From Trueperella bialowiezensis (GTDB taxonomy: Bacteria > Actinomycetota > Actinomycetes > Actinomycetales > Actinomycetaceae), in NCBI RefSeq assembly GCF_900637955.1, contig NZ_LR134476.1:682001-746000 (forward strand): DNA of 64,000 nucleotides. Direction: 5' to 3'. Position numbers and translations under genes: made by a program. The notes under the pieces are model-generated. The model saw nothing but the letters and a program-made list of their open reading frames with translations. It made no database searches and was not told the DNA's origin. Shown here in pieces: positions 54,467 through 62,086 of this stretch. Every line of letters starts with the position of its first letter. Position 1 is the first letter of the stretch.

Positions 54467-54509
54467 AAAGGTTTCGGGTTGTGGCCACTGACCACAACCC
54501 GAAACCTTT
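54467..54509. terminator. Strong bidirectional terminator between FKBP and putP
   Basis: Perfect 18-bp stem: AAAGGTTTCGGGTTGTGG (54467-54484) with CCACAACCCGAAACCTTT (54492-54509), 7-nt loop. A-rich and T-rich ends serve both convergent genes. Confidence 0.88.
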
Positions 54510-54534
54510 ACGCGACAAGCGACTTTTGGGCCCG

Positions 54535-56133
54535 TTACTTCGGTAGCTCCATTTCGCCGCCGTCCTCGGTGCGTAGAGTCGCTGATCGCGGCTTGTATCC
54601 GTCCGGGTTGTTGCGGCGGAACTCGATCATCTGCGCCTCGTATTCGGCGTGCTTGGACCAATCCTTGGCCAGTTCGGCCGCCATGTCGAACTCGCGCTCG
54701 ATGATCGCGTTCGGACGGTAGGTCACCAGCGAGACGACCATCGTGACGACGAGGTTGACGATGAAGCCCGGCACGATCTCGTATAGGTCGAACATACCGC
54801 CGTCGATGTTGCCCCACACGGCCACGGTCACCGCGCCCATCGCCATGCCGGATAGCGCACCGAAGCCGGTGAGCTTGCGCCAGAACAGCGATAGCAGGAT
54901 CGTCGGCCCGAAGGACGCGCCGAACCCGGCCCATGCGAAGGCGACAAGTCCGAGGATCGTGTCGTTCGGCGTCCACGCGAGCCCGGCCGCCAACACGGCA
55001 ATGCCACCCACGGCGAGGCGGGAGAGCATGACGCCCTTCTTCGCGTCGAGCTTGCGGTTCGTGAACGTCATGTAGACGTCCTCGATAAGTGCGGACGAGC
55101 TGACCAGCAGCTGGGACGAGACCGTGGACATGATTGCCGCGAGGATCGCAGCCAGCATGAATCCGGCAATGAACGGGTGGAACAGCAGCTGGCCGAGCAC
55201 GATAAATACCTGCTCCGGGTTGGCGAGCGGGTTGTTTTCGTACCGGAAGATCGCGATGCCAACAAAGGCGGTGCCGAGCGCGCCGAACACGGCGAGCAGC
55301 ATCCAGCCGATGCCGATACGCCGGGCCGAGACGGCTTCCTTCGGATTCCGTAGCGCCATGAAGCGCACGATGATGTGCGGCTGGCCGAAGTATCCCAAGC
55401 CCCAGGCGAGTGCCGAGATGAGCCCGACGGCGGTGAGGCCTGCGAACGGTGAGAGCAGGTCGGGATCGACCGCGCGCGCCTTGTCGATCATTGAGTTCCA
55501 ACCGCCAACATGTGCGATGCCCACGGCCGGCACCAAGACCAGTGCGGCCATCATCATGAGCCCCTGCACGACGTCGGTGTATGACACGGCGAGGAAGCCG
55601 CCCACGAGCGTATAGAACAGTGTGATCGCAGCGATGAGGATCATGCCCGCACGGTAGTCCACGCCGAACGCGCCCTCGAAGAAGGTGCCGCCGGCGACCA
55701 TGCCAGACGAGACGTAGAAGGTGAAGTAGAACAGGATGATCAGGCCGGCCACGATGCGTAGCGCGTGCGTGGAATCGCGCAGACGTGAGTCAAGGAAGGA
55801 CGGCACCGTGATCGAATTGTTCGATACTTCCGTGTAGGAGCGCAGGCGCGGCGCCACGAACTTCCAGTTGAGCCAGGCGCCGGCGGTCAGGCCGATCGCA
55901 ATCCAAAATTCTACGAGGCCGGATACGTAGAGTGCGCCGGGCAGGCCCATGAGGAGCCAGCCGGACATGTCTGACGCGCCGGCAGAAAGTGCGGCCACCA
56001 GCGGGTTGAGTTGCCGGCCGCCAAGCATGTAGTCGTCGACGTCCGTGGTGCGCTTGTACGCCCACAGACCAATGCCGATCATGACGAGGAAGTAGATCAC
56101 CATCGTAATGATCTGCCACGTGGTATCGCTCAT
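54535..56133 (-). CDS. putP: Sodium/proline symporter PutP
   Basis: 532 residues with about 13 membrane segments, a solute:sodium symporter. DVDDYMLGGRQLNP after TM1, ALSAGASDMSGWLLMGLPGALYVSG in TM2 and AWGLGYFGQPHIIVRFMA are PutP signatures (the TM2 motif spans residues 48-72). It imports proline with sodium. The ATG at 56133 follows GGGGAT. It is divergent from putA across a 1.19-kb gap, so uptake and oxidation of proline are likely controlled from that region. Confidence 0.94.
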   Translation of the reverse strand: MSDTTWQIITMVIYFLVMIGIGLWAYKRTTDVDDYMLGGRQLNPLVAALSAGASDMSGWLLMGLPGALYVSGLVEFWIAIGLTAGAWLNWKFVAPRLRSYTEVSNNSITVPSFLDSRLRDSTHALRIVAGLIILFYFTFYVSSGMVAGGTFFEGAFGVDYRAGMILIAAITLFYTLVGGFLAVSYTDVVQGLMMMAALVLVPAVGIAHVGGWNSMIDKARAVDPDLLSPFAGLTAVGLISALAWGLGYFGQPHIIVRFMALRNPKEAVSARRIGIGWMLLAVFGALGTAFVGIAIFRYENNPLANPEQVFIVLGQLLFHPFIAGFMLAAILAAIMSTVSSQLLVSSSALIEDVYMTFTNRKLDAKKGVMLSRLAVGGIAVLAAGLAWTPNDTILGLVAFAWAGFGASFGPTILLSLFWRKLTGFGALSGMAMGAVTVAVWGNIDGGMFDLYEIVPGFIVNLVVTMVVSLVTYRPNAIIEREFDMAAELAKDWSKHAEYEAQMIEFRRNNPDGYKPRSATLRTEDGGEMELPK

Positions 56134-56210
56134 AATATCCCCTTTGCGTTAGATGCCGCGCGGACTGGCGCCATTACCAGTTCCCGCAGTGCGTAGCGAC
56201 TTACCAGTTA

Positions 56211-56244
56211 TGTAGAACACTACAACATTTCCTTTTGACGTCAA
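56211..56244 (-). promoter_or_regulatory. putP promoter region with two palindromes
   Basis: Palindrome TGTAG-AACA-CTACA (56211-56224) and palindrome TTGACGTCAA (56235-56244). Read toward putP, TTGACG followed after 16 nt by TAGTGT forms a plausible promoter whose -10 lies in the first palindrome. The start of putP is about 80 bp downstream. Confidence 0.5.
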
Positions 56245-56460
56245 GACTTTTAAAGAAAAACTTGAAATTCGCGACGGCGGTCTGGCCTCGGCTGGCGGCG
56301 GCTCCCGACGGCGGGCTGGCCTCGGCCTCGTGGGTAGGCCGCGACGGCTGCGGCCGTGGGCAGACGGAGGGCTTCCGGTTACGATCCCGCCTGTTTCAGC
56401 TGAGGCTGTCCGAGGCTGTCGTCGTCCAAAGCTTTTGCTGTGTGATTTCACGACATCGTT

Positions 56461-56539
56461 CCGGGGGTACGCGTTCACTTCCTGGGGTACCTAATCCGGC
56501 GATTTGTCTACCCCAGGAACGAAACAGGTACCCCGGGAA
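56461..56539. repeat. Cluster of four GGGGTA half-sites with 11-bp hairpin
   Basis: TTCCTGGGGTA (56479-56489) and TACCCCAGGAA (56509-56519) form a perfect 11-bp inverted repeat, flanked by an outer pair GGGGGTAC (56463-56470) and GTACCCCGG (56528-56536). The nested arrangement could be an operator array or an RNA fold. Confidence 0.65.
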
Positions 56540-56605
56540 TGCGTTGTACTGCTCCCGTTTGTCCTCTAACCCTATGGTGGGCTTGGCTCTTCGGTGCGGG
56601 GATAT

Positions 56606-56700
56606 CGCACCGAGTCCGCGTAACAGGTGACCTAGCGTAATCTCATTGCCAAAAAGCACGAAAATCAGCGTTTTTTCACCTGCTACGCGGAGTGCACCGA
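56606..56700 (+). other. Structured element A (long hairpin)
   Basis: AGTCCGCGTAACAGGTGA (56613-56630) pairs with TCACCTGCTACGCGGAGT (56676-56693) at 16 of 18 positions. The 45-nt loop holds GCGTAATCTCATTGC and the AGCA-GAAA motif. CACCGAGT lies on both sides of the stem. Confidence 0.7.
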
Positions 56701-56737
56701 GTATGGGTCATGCCGCAGGCGCTCCTTCTCACGCGCT

Positions 56738-56808
56738 ATTGCTACCACAGCAATCAATCCAGACTCGAAGGCTGTCGCATCCGTTTTCATTGCTACTAAA
56801 GCAGAAAC
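56738..56808 (+). repeat. Two copies of the ATTGCT-AGCA 20-nt motif
   Basis: ATTGCTACCACAGCAATCAA (56738-56757) and ATTGCTACTAAAGCAGAAAC (56789-56808). Further copies are in elements A (56645-56664) and B (56991-56971) and at 5004-5092. Each can form a small GCT/AGC stem. Confidence 0.7.
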
Positions 56809-56934
56809 CCACCACACGACCGGTCAACACTTGCCTCAACCCGCACCCGCTCATGCGTTCTATCTCCCCTGGCAAAAACGCCGCAACAAGCCACCCGTGG
56901 TAAGCCACTAAGAGAGCCCGCAGCGGGGCTTATA

Positions 56935-57027
56935 CTCGGCACACTCCGCATAACACATGAGAAAAGGGCCAATTTCCTGCTTTTCAGCAATGAGATTACG
57001 CCTGGTCATGTGTTACGCGGACTCGGT
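56935..57027 (-). other. Structured element B (inverted copy of A)
   Basis: Read on the minus strand, AGTCCGCGTAACACATGA pairs with TCATGTGTTATGCGGAGT (17 of 18 counting one G-U). Compared with element A, the inner pairs GG/CC are replaced by CA/TG, so both sides of the stem changed together. The loop contains TGCT-GAAA-AGCA, a possible GNRA-type tetraloop. Confidence 0.7.
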
Positions 57028-57138
57028 GAAGTATCCCCGCATTAAACACCCGAACCAGCCTGCCATTAACCCCATATTTGTCCACCAACACCGGAACGAT
57101 GTCCCGAGACACCCCCGCGCCAAAAACAACAAAAAATA

Positions 57139-57167
57139 TCTCGCGACACAGGAACTATGTCGCGAGA
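57139..57167. promoter_or_regulatory. Inverted repeat TCTCGCGACA-N9-TGTCGCGAGA upstream of putA
   Basis: A perfect 10-bp inverted repeat about 155 bp before the putA start. GGAAC-N-ATGTC-N-CGAGACA occurs here (57151) and again at 57093-57112. It could be an operator for putA or the end of a decayed mobile element. TTGCTC (57202) and TACACT boxes downstream may be the putA promoter. Confidence 0.55.
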
Positions 57168-57320
57168 CATCACAGTCCAAAGCTTTTGCCCTTCGAACCT
57201 ATTGCTCAGGCCCGAAATACACTACACTGTAAACATTCCAGCGGTGCCAAGGGCGGCACGCTGCCAACGATGGCATGCTAGCGATCTGGAATGGCCACCC
57301 GATTAAGTTGAGGGAGATAT

Positions 57321-60300
57321 ATGTCAGCTGTGAAAAACGACGTCGATTTCGCGCAGATCGCCAACGAGGCGATCAGGCAGGCTCGCATGTGGGCTAAACG
57401 CTCGGCCGACTTTCCGGAGGATCGTTCCGGCAAGCTTTTATCGCAAGTGTTGTCCGACGACGGCGGGCTCGACTTCACGGTTCAGTTCGTCGACGGCGTG
57501 ATACGGCCCGAGGACCCGGCTACTCGTGCGAAGAATTTGCGTAAACTCACCACGCGCGGCACCGGATTCTTGCCCATGTGGCTGTCTGCTCCGGCGAAGA
57601 TTGGTGGCACTCTTGCGCCGGTCTCTCCCACGTTCATCACCGAGGCTGCGTTCCGCGTGTTTCGGATGCTCGTGGGCAATCTTGTTCTTGACACGACGCC
57701 GAAGAAGCTCGGCCCGGCAGTCCGTAAGCTGCGGTCCGATGGCTCGCGGCTCAACCTGAACCTGCTCGGTGAGGCCGTGTTGGGCAAGAAGGAAGCCAGC
57801 GCCCGGCTTGCCGCCGTGAAAGAACTGTTGGAATACGATTTCGTCGACTACGTGTCGATCAAGGTCTCGTCGGTGCTTGGTGTGCATAACCCGTGGGGGT
57901 ACGATCAGGCGGTCGACCAGGCTGTTGAAGGCCTGTTGCCGCTGTTTAACACGGCGAAGGACGGCGGCAAGTTCGTCAACCTGGACATGGAGGAATACCA
58001 CGATCTGCACCTGACGATCGACGTGTTCACGAAGCTGCTGGATCGGCCCGAGTTCCGTGATCTGACGGCCGGTATCGTGTTGCAGGCCTACCTGCCCGAC
58101 GCCCTCCCGGCCATGGAGCGCCTGCAGGAGTGGGCAGCCAAGCGTGTGGCCGGTGGCGGCGCCCCGATCAAGGTGCGGCTGGTCAAGGGTGCGAACCTGC
58201 CGATGGAGCGGGTCGACGCCGCGATGCACGGCTGGAAGCTGGCCGTGCAACCCACGAAGGCGGCGACGGACGCGAACTACATGCGCGTCCTCGAATATGC
58301 TCTGCGCCCCGAACACATCGCGAACGTCCACTTGGGTATCGCCGGGCAGAACCTGTTCACGCTCGCCTTCGGACTCAAGCTTGCCAAGGCCCGTGGGATC
58401 ACGGAGGGTTTCGACGTCGAAATGCTCAAGGGTATGGCCACGAATCAGGCGCGGGCAATCCGCGAGGACGTCGGCCAGATCCTGTACTACGTGCCCGTCG
58501 TCGACCCGAACAATTACGACGTCGCCATCTCGTATTTGGTGCGGCGCCTCGAAGAGTCGGCCGCCCCGGAGAATTTCATGTCCGGCGTCTTCGATATTGC
58601 GGGCGACGACACGGTGTTTGCTCGCGAGCGGAATCGTTTTGCTACGGGTGTTGTGGGCGCGTTCCCGGATGCGAAGCTCGATAATACGAACGACGACGTC
58701 CCCGATCTTCACTTCGGTCCGAACCGCACGCAAAACCGGTCGACCGATTCGGTGCCTAAGCTCGAGAGCTTTGCGAACACACCCGATTCGGATCCGTCGC
58801 TGCCGGCGAACGTCGAGTGGGCGAAAGAGATTTTTGCGAAGATGGCCGATTCTGATCTTGGCACCGAGACCGCCGATGCGGCTCGTGTGCGTAGCGCCAA
58901 GGAGATGAAGGAGATCATTGCGAAGGCGCGCGAGAACAGTACGGCGTGGGCGGATCGGCCTGCGGCGGAGCGAGCCGATATTTTGCGGCGTGCCGGGCAG
59001 ATTCTTGGCGAGCGCCGCGCCCAACTCATTGAGGTGGCTGCGTCCGAATGCGGGAAGGTTGTGGGTGAAGCCGACGTCGAGGTCTCCGAAGCGATCGATT
59101 TCGCGAACTACTATGCCGATCTGGCGGAGGAGCTCGATCAGCTCGACGGCGTCGCTGTGACTCCCGAGCAGCTGACGGCCGCGATTCCGCCGTGGAACTT
59201 CCCGCTGGCGATCCCGGCCGGGTCGGCGCTCGCGCCGCTGGCCACCGGGTCGGTCGTCTTGTTTAAGCCGGCCGAGCAGGCACGCCGCTGTGGCGCCGTT
59301 ATCGCCGAAGCGCTGTGGGACGCCGGGGTGCCGCGCGAGGCGCTCATTCTTGTGGACGTGCATCCCGATGACATGGACGAGGTGGGCACCGAACTCGTCA
59401 CCGGCTCCGACCAGGTGATCCTCACCGGCTCGATTGATACGGCGAAGCTGTTCCGCTCTTGGCAGCCCGACCTGAAGATTTCGGCCGAAACCTCGGGTAA
59501 GAACGCGATCGTCGTCACCCCGCAGGCCGACATTGATTTGGCCGCGAAAGACGTGGTCAATTCTGCGTTCGGTCACGCCGGGCAGAAGTGTTCGGCGGCG
59601 TCGCTCGCGATCTTGGTTGGTCCGATGGGCGAGTCGAAGCGGCTGCTGGATCAGATTGTGGATGCGGCGAATTCGCTCGTGGTCGACTATCCCACCAATC
59701 CGACCGCGGAAATGGGGCCGATTATCGAACCGGCGGCTGGCAAGCTTAAGCGCGGGCTCACAGAGTTGGCACCTGGCGAAAAGTGGCTGCTTAAGCCGCG
59801 CCAGCTGGATGACACGGGCCGGCTGTGGTCGCCCGGCATTCGCGACGGCGTCAAGCCCGGCGCCGACGCGCACATGACCGAATACTTCGGCCCGGTGCTG
59901 GCGATCATGCGGGTGGACACGCTCGATGAGGCGCTCGCCGTGCAGAACGCCGTCGAATTCGGGTTGACCGCCGGAATCCACTCCCTGGATTCAGAAGAAA
60001 TTGCTTACTGGCTCGAACGGGTCGAAGCCGGCAATGTTTACATTAACCGCGGGATCACGGGGGCGATCGTGCGCCGCCAGCCGTTTGGCGGGTGGAAGCG
60101 TTCGCAGGTGGGTACAGGGTCGAAAGCCGGCGGGCCAAACCACCTGATCGGCCTGGTTAACGTGGCACCCGCCCCGCGCACGCAGCCCGACCAGCTCGGC
60201 GCCCTGCACCTACCAGGGTTCACCGCCCTCGACGAGCTGCACAGCAAGATCGACGACGCCGCGGCGGTGGCCGACTTCCGGCACGCCCTGCGTTCGGTGC

Positions 60301-60797
60301 AGCAAGCCGTGGACGACATCTACCTGGCTGAGGTTGACGTGAGCGGACTGGGCGTTGAGAAGAACGTGTTCCGCTACCGGCCCACCGACGTGCTCGTGCG
60401 CATCGAGGATCCGGAAGACTGGTGGCAGGCGGCCCCGATGATTGCCGGCGCTGCTGCTGGCGGGACGAAGGTGACCGTGTCGGTCGGCGATGACCTACGC
60501 GACACGGTAGCCCAGGCGCTACGCGGGGTCGGCGCCGTCGTCGACACCGTAGACCGCGACACCTGGTTGGCCGATCTGGAAGCCGATCCGACCGCCGTCC
60601 GGAAGATCCGCTACTTTGGTGATGATCCGGCTGAGGTCGCGCGGGCTGTGGGCGGCTCAGTCGACGTGGCGATCTATTCCGATCCGGCTACGTTTAACGG
60701 CCGGGTGGACCTGCGTCCGTTCTTCCTTGAGCAGGCCGTGGCTGCCACGAACCACAGGTTCGGCGACCACACGCCGCTGCTTGACAGGGTGATCTAA
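57321..60797 (+). CDS. putA: Bifunctional proline dehydrogenase / L-glutamate gamma-semialdehyde dehydrogenase PutA
   Basis: 1158 residues. The FAD-dependent proline dehydrogenase domain (about 60-470) shows VKLVKGANL-like RLVKGANLPMERVDA, DVEMLKGMA and a C-terminal YLVRRLEESAAPENF. The aldehyde dehydrogenase domain (about 500-980) has IPPWNFPLAIPAGSALAP, AETSGKN and the catalytic GHAGQKCSAAS with Cys757. A further region to residue 1158 resembles a degenerate nucleotide-binding fold. It converts proline to glutamate with substrate channelling. There is no N-terminal ribbon-helix-helix domain, so it should not repress its own gene, unlike enterobacterial PutA. Start ATG with GAGGGAG upstream. 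Confidence 0.95.
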   Translation: MSAVKNDVDFAQIANEAIRQARMWAKRSADFPEDRSGKLLSQVLSDDGGLDFTVQFVDGVIRPEDPATRAKNLRKLTTRGTGFLPMWLSAPAKIGGTLAPVSPTFITEAAFRVFRMLVGNLVLDTTPKKLGPAVRKLRSDGSRLNLNLLGEAVLGKKEASARLAAVKELLEYDFVDYVSIKVSSVLGVHNPWGYDQAVDQAVEGLLPLFNTAKDGGKFVNLDMEEYHDLHLTIDVFTKLLDRPEFRDLTAGIVLQAYLPDALPAMERLQEWAAKRVAGGGAPIKVRLVKGANLPMERVDAAMHGWKLAVQPTKAATDANYMRVLEYALRPEHIANVHLGIAGQNLFTLAFGLKLAKARGITEGFDVEMLKGMATNQARAIREDVGQILYYVPVVDPNNYDVAISYLVRRLEESAAPENFMSGVFDIAGDDTVFARERNRFATGVVGAFPDAKLDNTNDDVPDLHFGPNRTQNRSTDSVPKLESFANTPDSDPSLPANVEWAKEIFAKMADSDLGTETADAARVRSAKEMKEIIAKARENSTAWADRPAAERADILRRAGQILGERRAQLIEVAASECGKVVGEADVEVSEAIDFANYYADLAEELDQLDGVAVTPEQLTAAIPPWNFPLAIPAGSALAPLATGSVVLFKPAEQARRCGAVIAEALWDAGVPREALILVDVHPDDMDEVGTELVTGSDQVILTGSIDTAKLFRSWQPDLKISAETSGKNAIVVTPQADIDLAAKDVVNSAFGHAGQKCSAASLAILVGPMGESKRLLDQIVDAANSLVVDYPTNPTAEMGPIIEPAAGKLKRGLTELAPGEKWLLKPRQLDDTGRLWSPGIRDGVKPGADAHMTEYFGPVLAIMRVDTLDEALAVQNAVEFGLTAGIHSLDSEEIAYWLERVEAGNVYINRGITGAIVRRQPFGGWKRSQVGTGSKAGGPNHLIGLVNVAPAPRTQPDQLGALHLPGFTALDELHSKIDDAAAVADFRHALRSVQQAVDDIYLAEVDVSGLGVEKNVFRYRPTDVLVRIEDPEDWWQAAPMIAGAAAGGTKVTVSVGDDLRDTVAQALRGVGAVVDTVDRDTWLADLEADPTAVRKIRYFGDDPAEVARAVGGSVDVAIYSDPATFNGRVDLRPFFLEQAVAATNHRFGDHTPLLDRVI

Positions 60798-60803
60798 TCG
60801 GAT

Positions 60804-60865
60804 GCGGGTGATCTCACCCGCGCATAGTAAAGCCGGGGTATCGTCGATACCCCGGCTTTACTATG
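60804..60865. terminator. Two tandem hairpins between putA and the BI-1 gene
   Basis: GCGGGTGA-TC-TCACCCGC (60804-60821) is followed by a perfect 20-bp stem, CATAGTAAAGCCGGGGTATC (60823-60842) with its complement at 60846-60865 and a 3-nt loop. They lie between convergent genes and should terminate both. Confidence 0.85.
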
Positions 60866-60872
60866 AGAGAGG

Positions 60873-61829
60873 TTAGTCGTTCGACGCGAAAATTGCGAGG
60901 ATACGCAGCACCTCAACGTAGATCCACAGGATCGTCATGACGATAGCGATACCGGTGGTCCAGGCGAACTCCTTGGGAGCACCGTTGACGATCGCCGTGT
61001 TGATGTCTTCAAAATCGGCGATGAGCACGTAGGCAGCCACGAGGATCATGACTGCGCCGAGCACCACGCCGAGCGGGATACCTGCGATCTCGTATCCGCG
61101 TGCGCCCCAGGCTTGGTTGTCGAAAACACCCAGAACCATGAGGAGGATGTTGACGAGCGAGAAGACCAGGTAGCCGAGCATGACGGCCAGAACAATTTTG
61201 CGCCCCTTTGATGACGTGCGCACCGCGCCCGAATAGTGCAGGGCCACGGTCACGCCCACGATGATCGCGGTGGCCAGGATCGTCTGGAATGCGATACCCG
61301 GGAAAATGAGCTCGAAAGCCGCGGTAATCCCGCCGAGCGCCACGCCTTCCATCACGGCGTAAGCGATGGCTAGGCCCGGTTTGACCATGCGCTGGAACGC
61401 GAGGATAAGGCCAACGACGAACGCGACGACCGTGGCGCCCACGGCCACCGGGGTCCACAGGGTCGGAGGCAAGAGCACTGCCGTGGCCACACCAGAGATG
61501 ACGGTCAGCCCAAGCAAGATAGCAATCTTGTTAAGAGCGTCCTGGTACGTCATGCGCTCTACGGGCGCGGAGAAGGCCTGAGCGCCGTATGGTTGGCCAC
61601 CGAACTGCTGGCCGCCGAACTGCTGACCGCCGTGTTGCTGACCCGCGTACGGATCACCGCCGTACGGTTGACCGCCGTATGGTTGGCCACCATACTGTTG
61701 ACCGCCATACGGCTGGCCGCCATATGGTTGTTCCCCGTAAGGCTGGCCGGTGTACTGTTGCGGCGCCTGGTTGGGGCGCTGCTGACCCGTCTTGAAATAC
61801 GGGTTGTTACTGATAATCGGATTGCTCAT
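60873..61829 (-). CDS. Bax inhibitor-1 / YccA family membrane protein with Gly-Gln-Pro-Tyr repeats
   Basis: 318 residues. Residues about 10-85 are a low-complexity cytoplasmic tail of GQPYGG-type units (Gln, Pro, Tyr, Gly), followed by MTYQDALNKIAILLG and seven membrane segments of the Bax-inhibitor-1 family, ending with a membrane segment and FASND. BI-1 relatives are proton-sensitive calcium leak channels or interact with FtsH in E. coli (YccA). Whether this one does is inference, though ftsH is in the same window. The start is an ATG with GGAGGCTCC upstream. Confidence 0.88.
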   Translation of the reverse strand: MSNPIISNNPYFKTGQQRPNQAPQQYTGQPYGEQPYGGQPYGGQQYGGQPYGGQPYGGDPYAGQQHGGQQFGGQQFGGQPYGAQAFSAPVERMTYQDALNKIAILLGLTVISGVATAVLLPPTLWTPVAVGATVVAFVVGLILAFQRMVKPGLAIAYAVMEGVALGGITAAFELIFPGIAFQTILATAIIVGVTVALHYSGAVRTSSKGRKIVLAVMLGYLVFSLVNILLMVLGVFDNQAWGARGYEIAGIPLGVVLGAVMILVAAYVLIADFEDINTAIVNGAPKEFAWTTGIAIVMTILWIYVEVLRILAIFASND

Positions 61830-61857
61830 AGGAGCCTCCTGGATTGTTTAGGATCAC

Positions 61858-61894
61858 AACTTACTCGTGTCTCATCCTAACGGAGCCGTAAGTT
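61858..61894. promoter_or_regulatory. Inverted repeat AACTTAC / GTAAGTT upstream of BI-1
   Basis: AACTTAC (61858-61864) and GTAAGTT (61888-61894) are separated by 23 nt, about 30 bp before the BI-1 start. It could be an operator or a 5' UTR hairpin. The rest of 61895-62086 holds no gene. Confidence 0.35.
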
Positions 61895-62086
61895 AAGGCA
61901 AGAGTACGCGCTACGTTTTCCGCGCTAGGAAAAAAGTCCCAGCCTCCGCCTTGTGGGTGCCCGCACTGTGATGTTCTCAGGCTACGGGGCTGAGTGGCTT
62001 CAACAGAAAATCCCGCCCGAGTATGACCGCCCTCACCTGCGCGGACTTCTACGATCGAAATTAAAGCACTACACAGGGAGGTTCCC

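Larger units (their letters stand above)
56424..57189. repeat. Pair of inverted, diverged 260-280 bp elements in the putP-putA gap
   Basis: The left copy (56424-56706) and the inverted right copy (57189-56931) share, in the same order: a 38-nt end with CAAAGCTTT, TGTGAT and CGACAT-N-GTTCC; a short ATGG-N-GGCT segment; and a terminal block of about 112 bp (56595-56706 against 57041-56931) that is roughly three quarters identical. The two copies are separated by 224 bp. No reading frame with convincing protein content runs through them. They may be a decayed mobile element or MITE, or a regulatory RNA pair. Confidence 0.75.

Noticed and set aside
56149-56630. Short frames (109 and 131 codons) in the putP-putA gap
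   Set aside because: Composition is low-complexity or random, they overlap the repeat structures, and they have no Shine-Dalgarno or family features.
57438-59981. 847-codon open frame on the minus strand
   Set aside because: It is antisense to putA, has no recognisable domain, is very rich in Arg/His/Val as expected of a high-GC shadow frame, and putA on the other strand is complete and well conserved.
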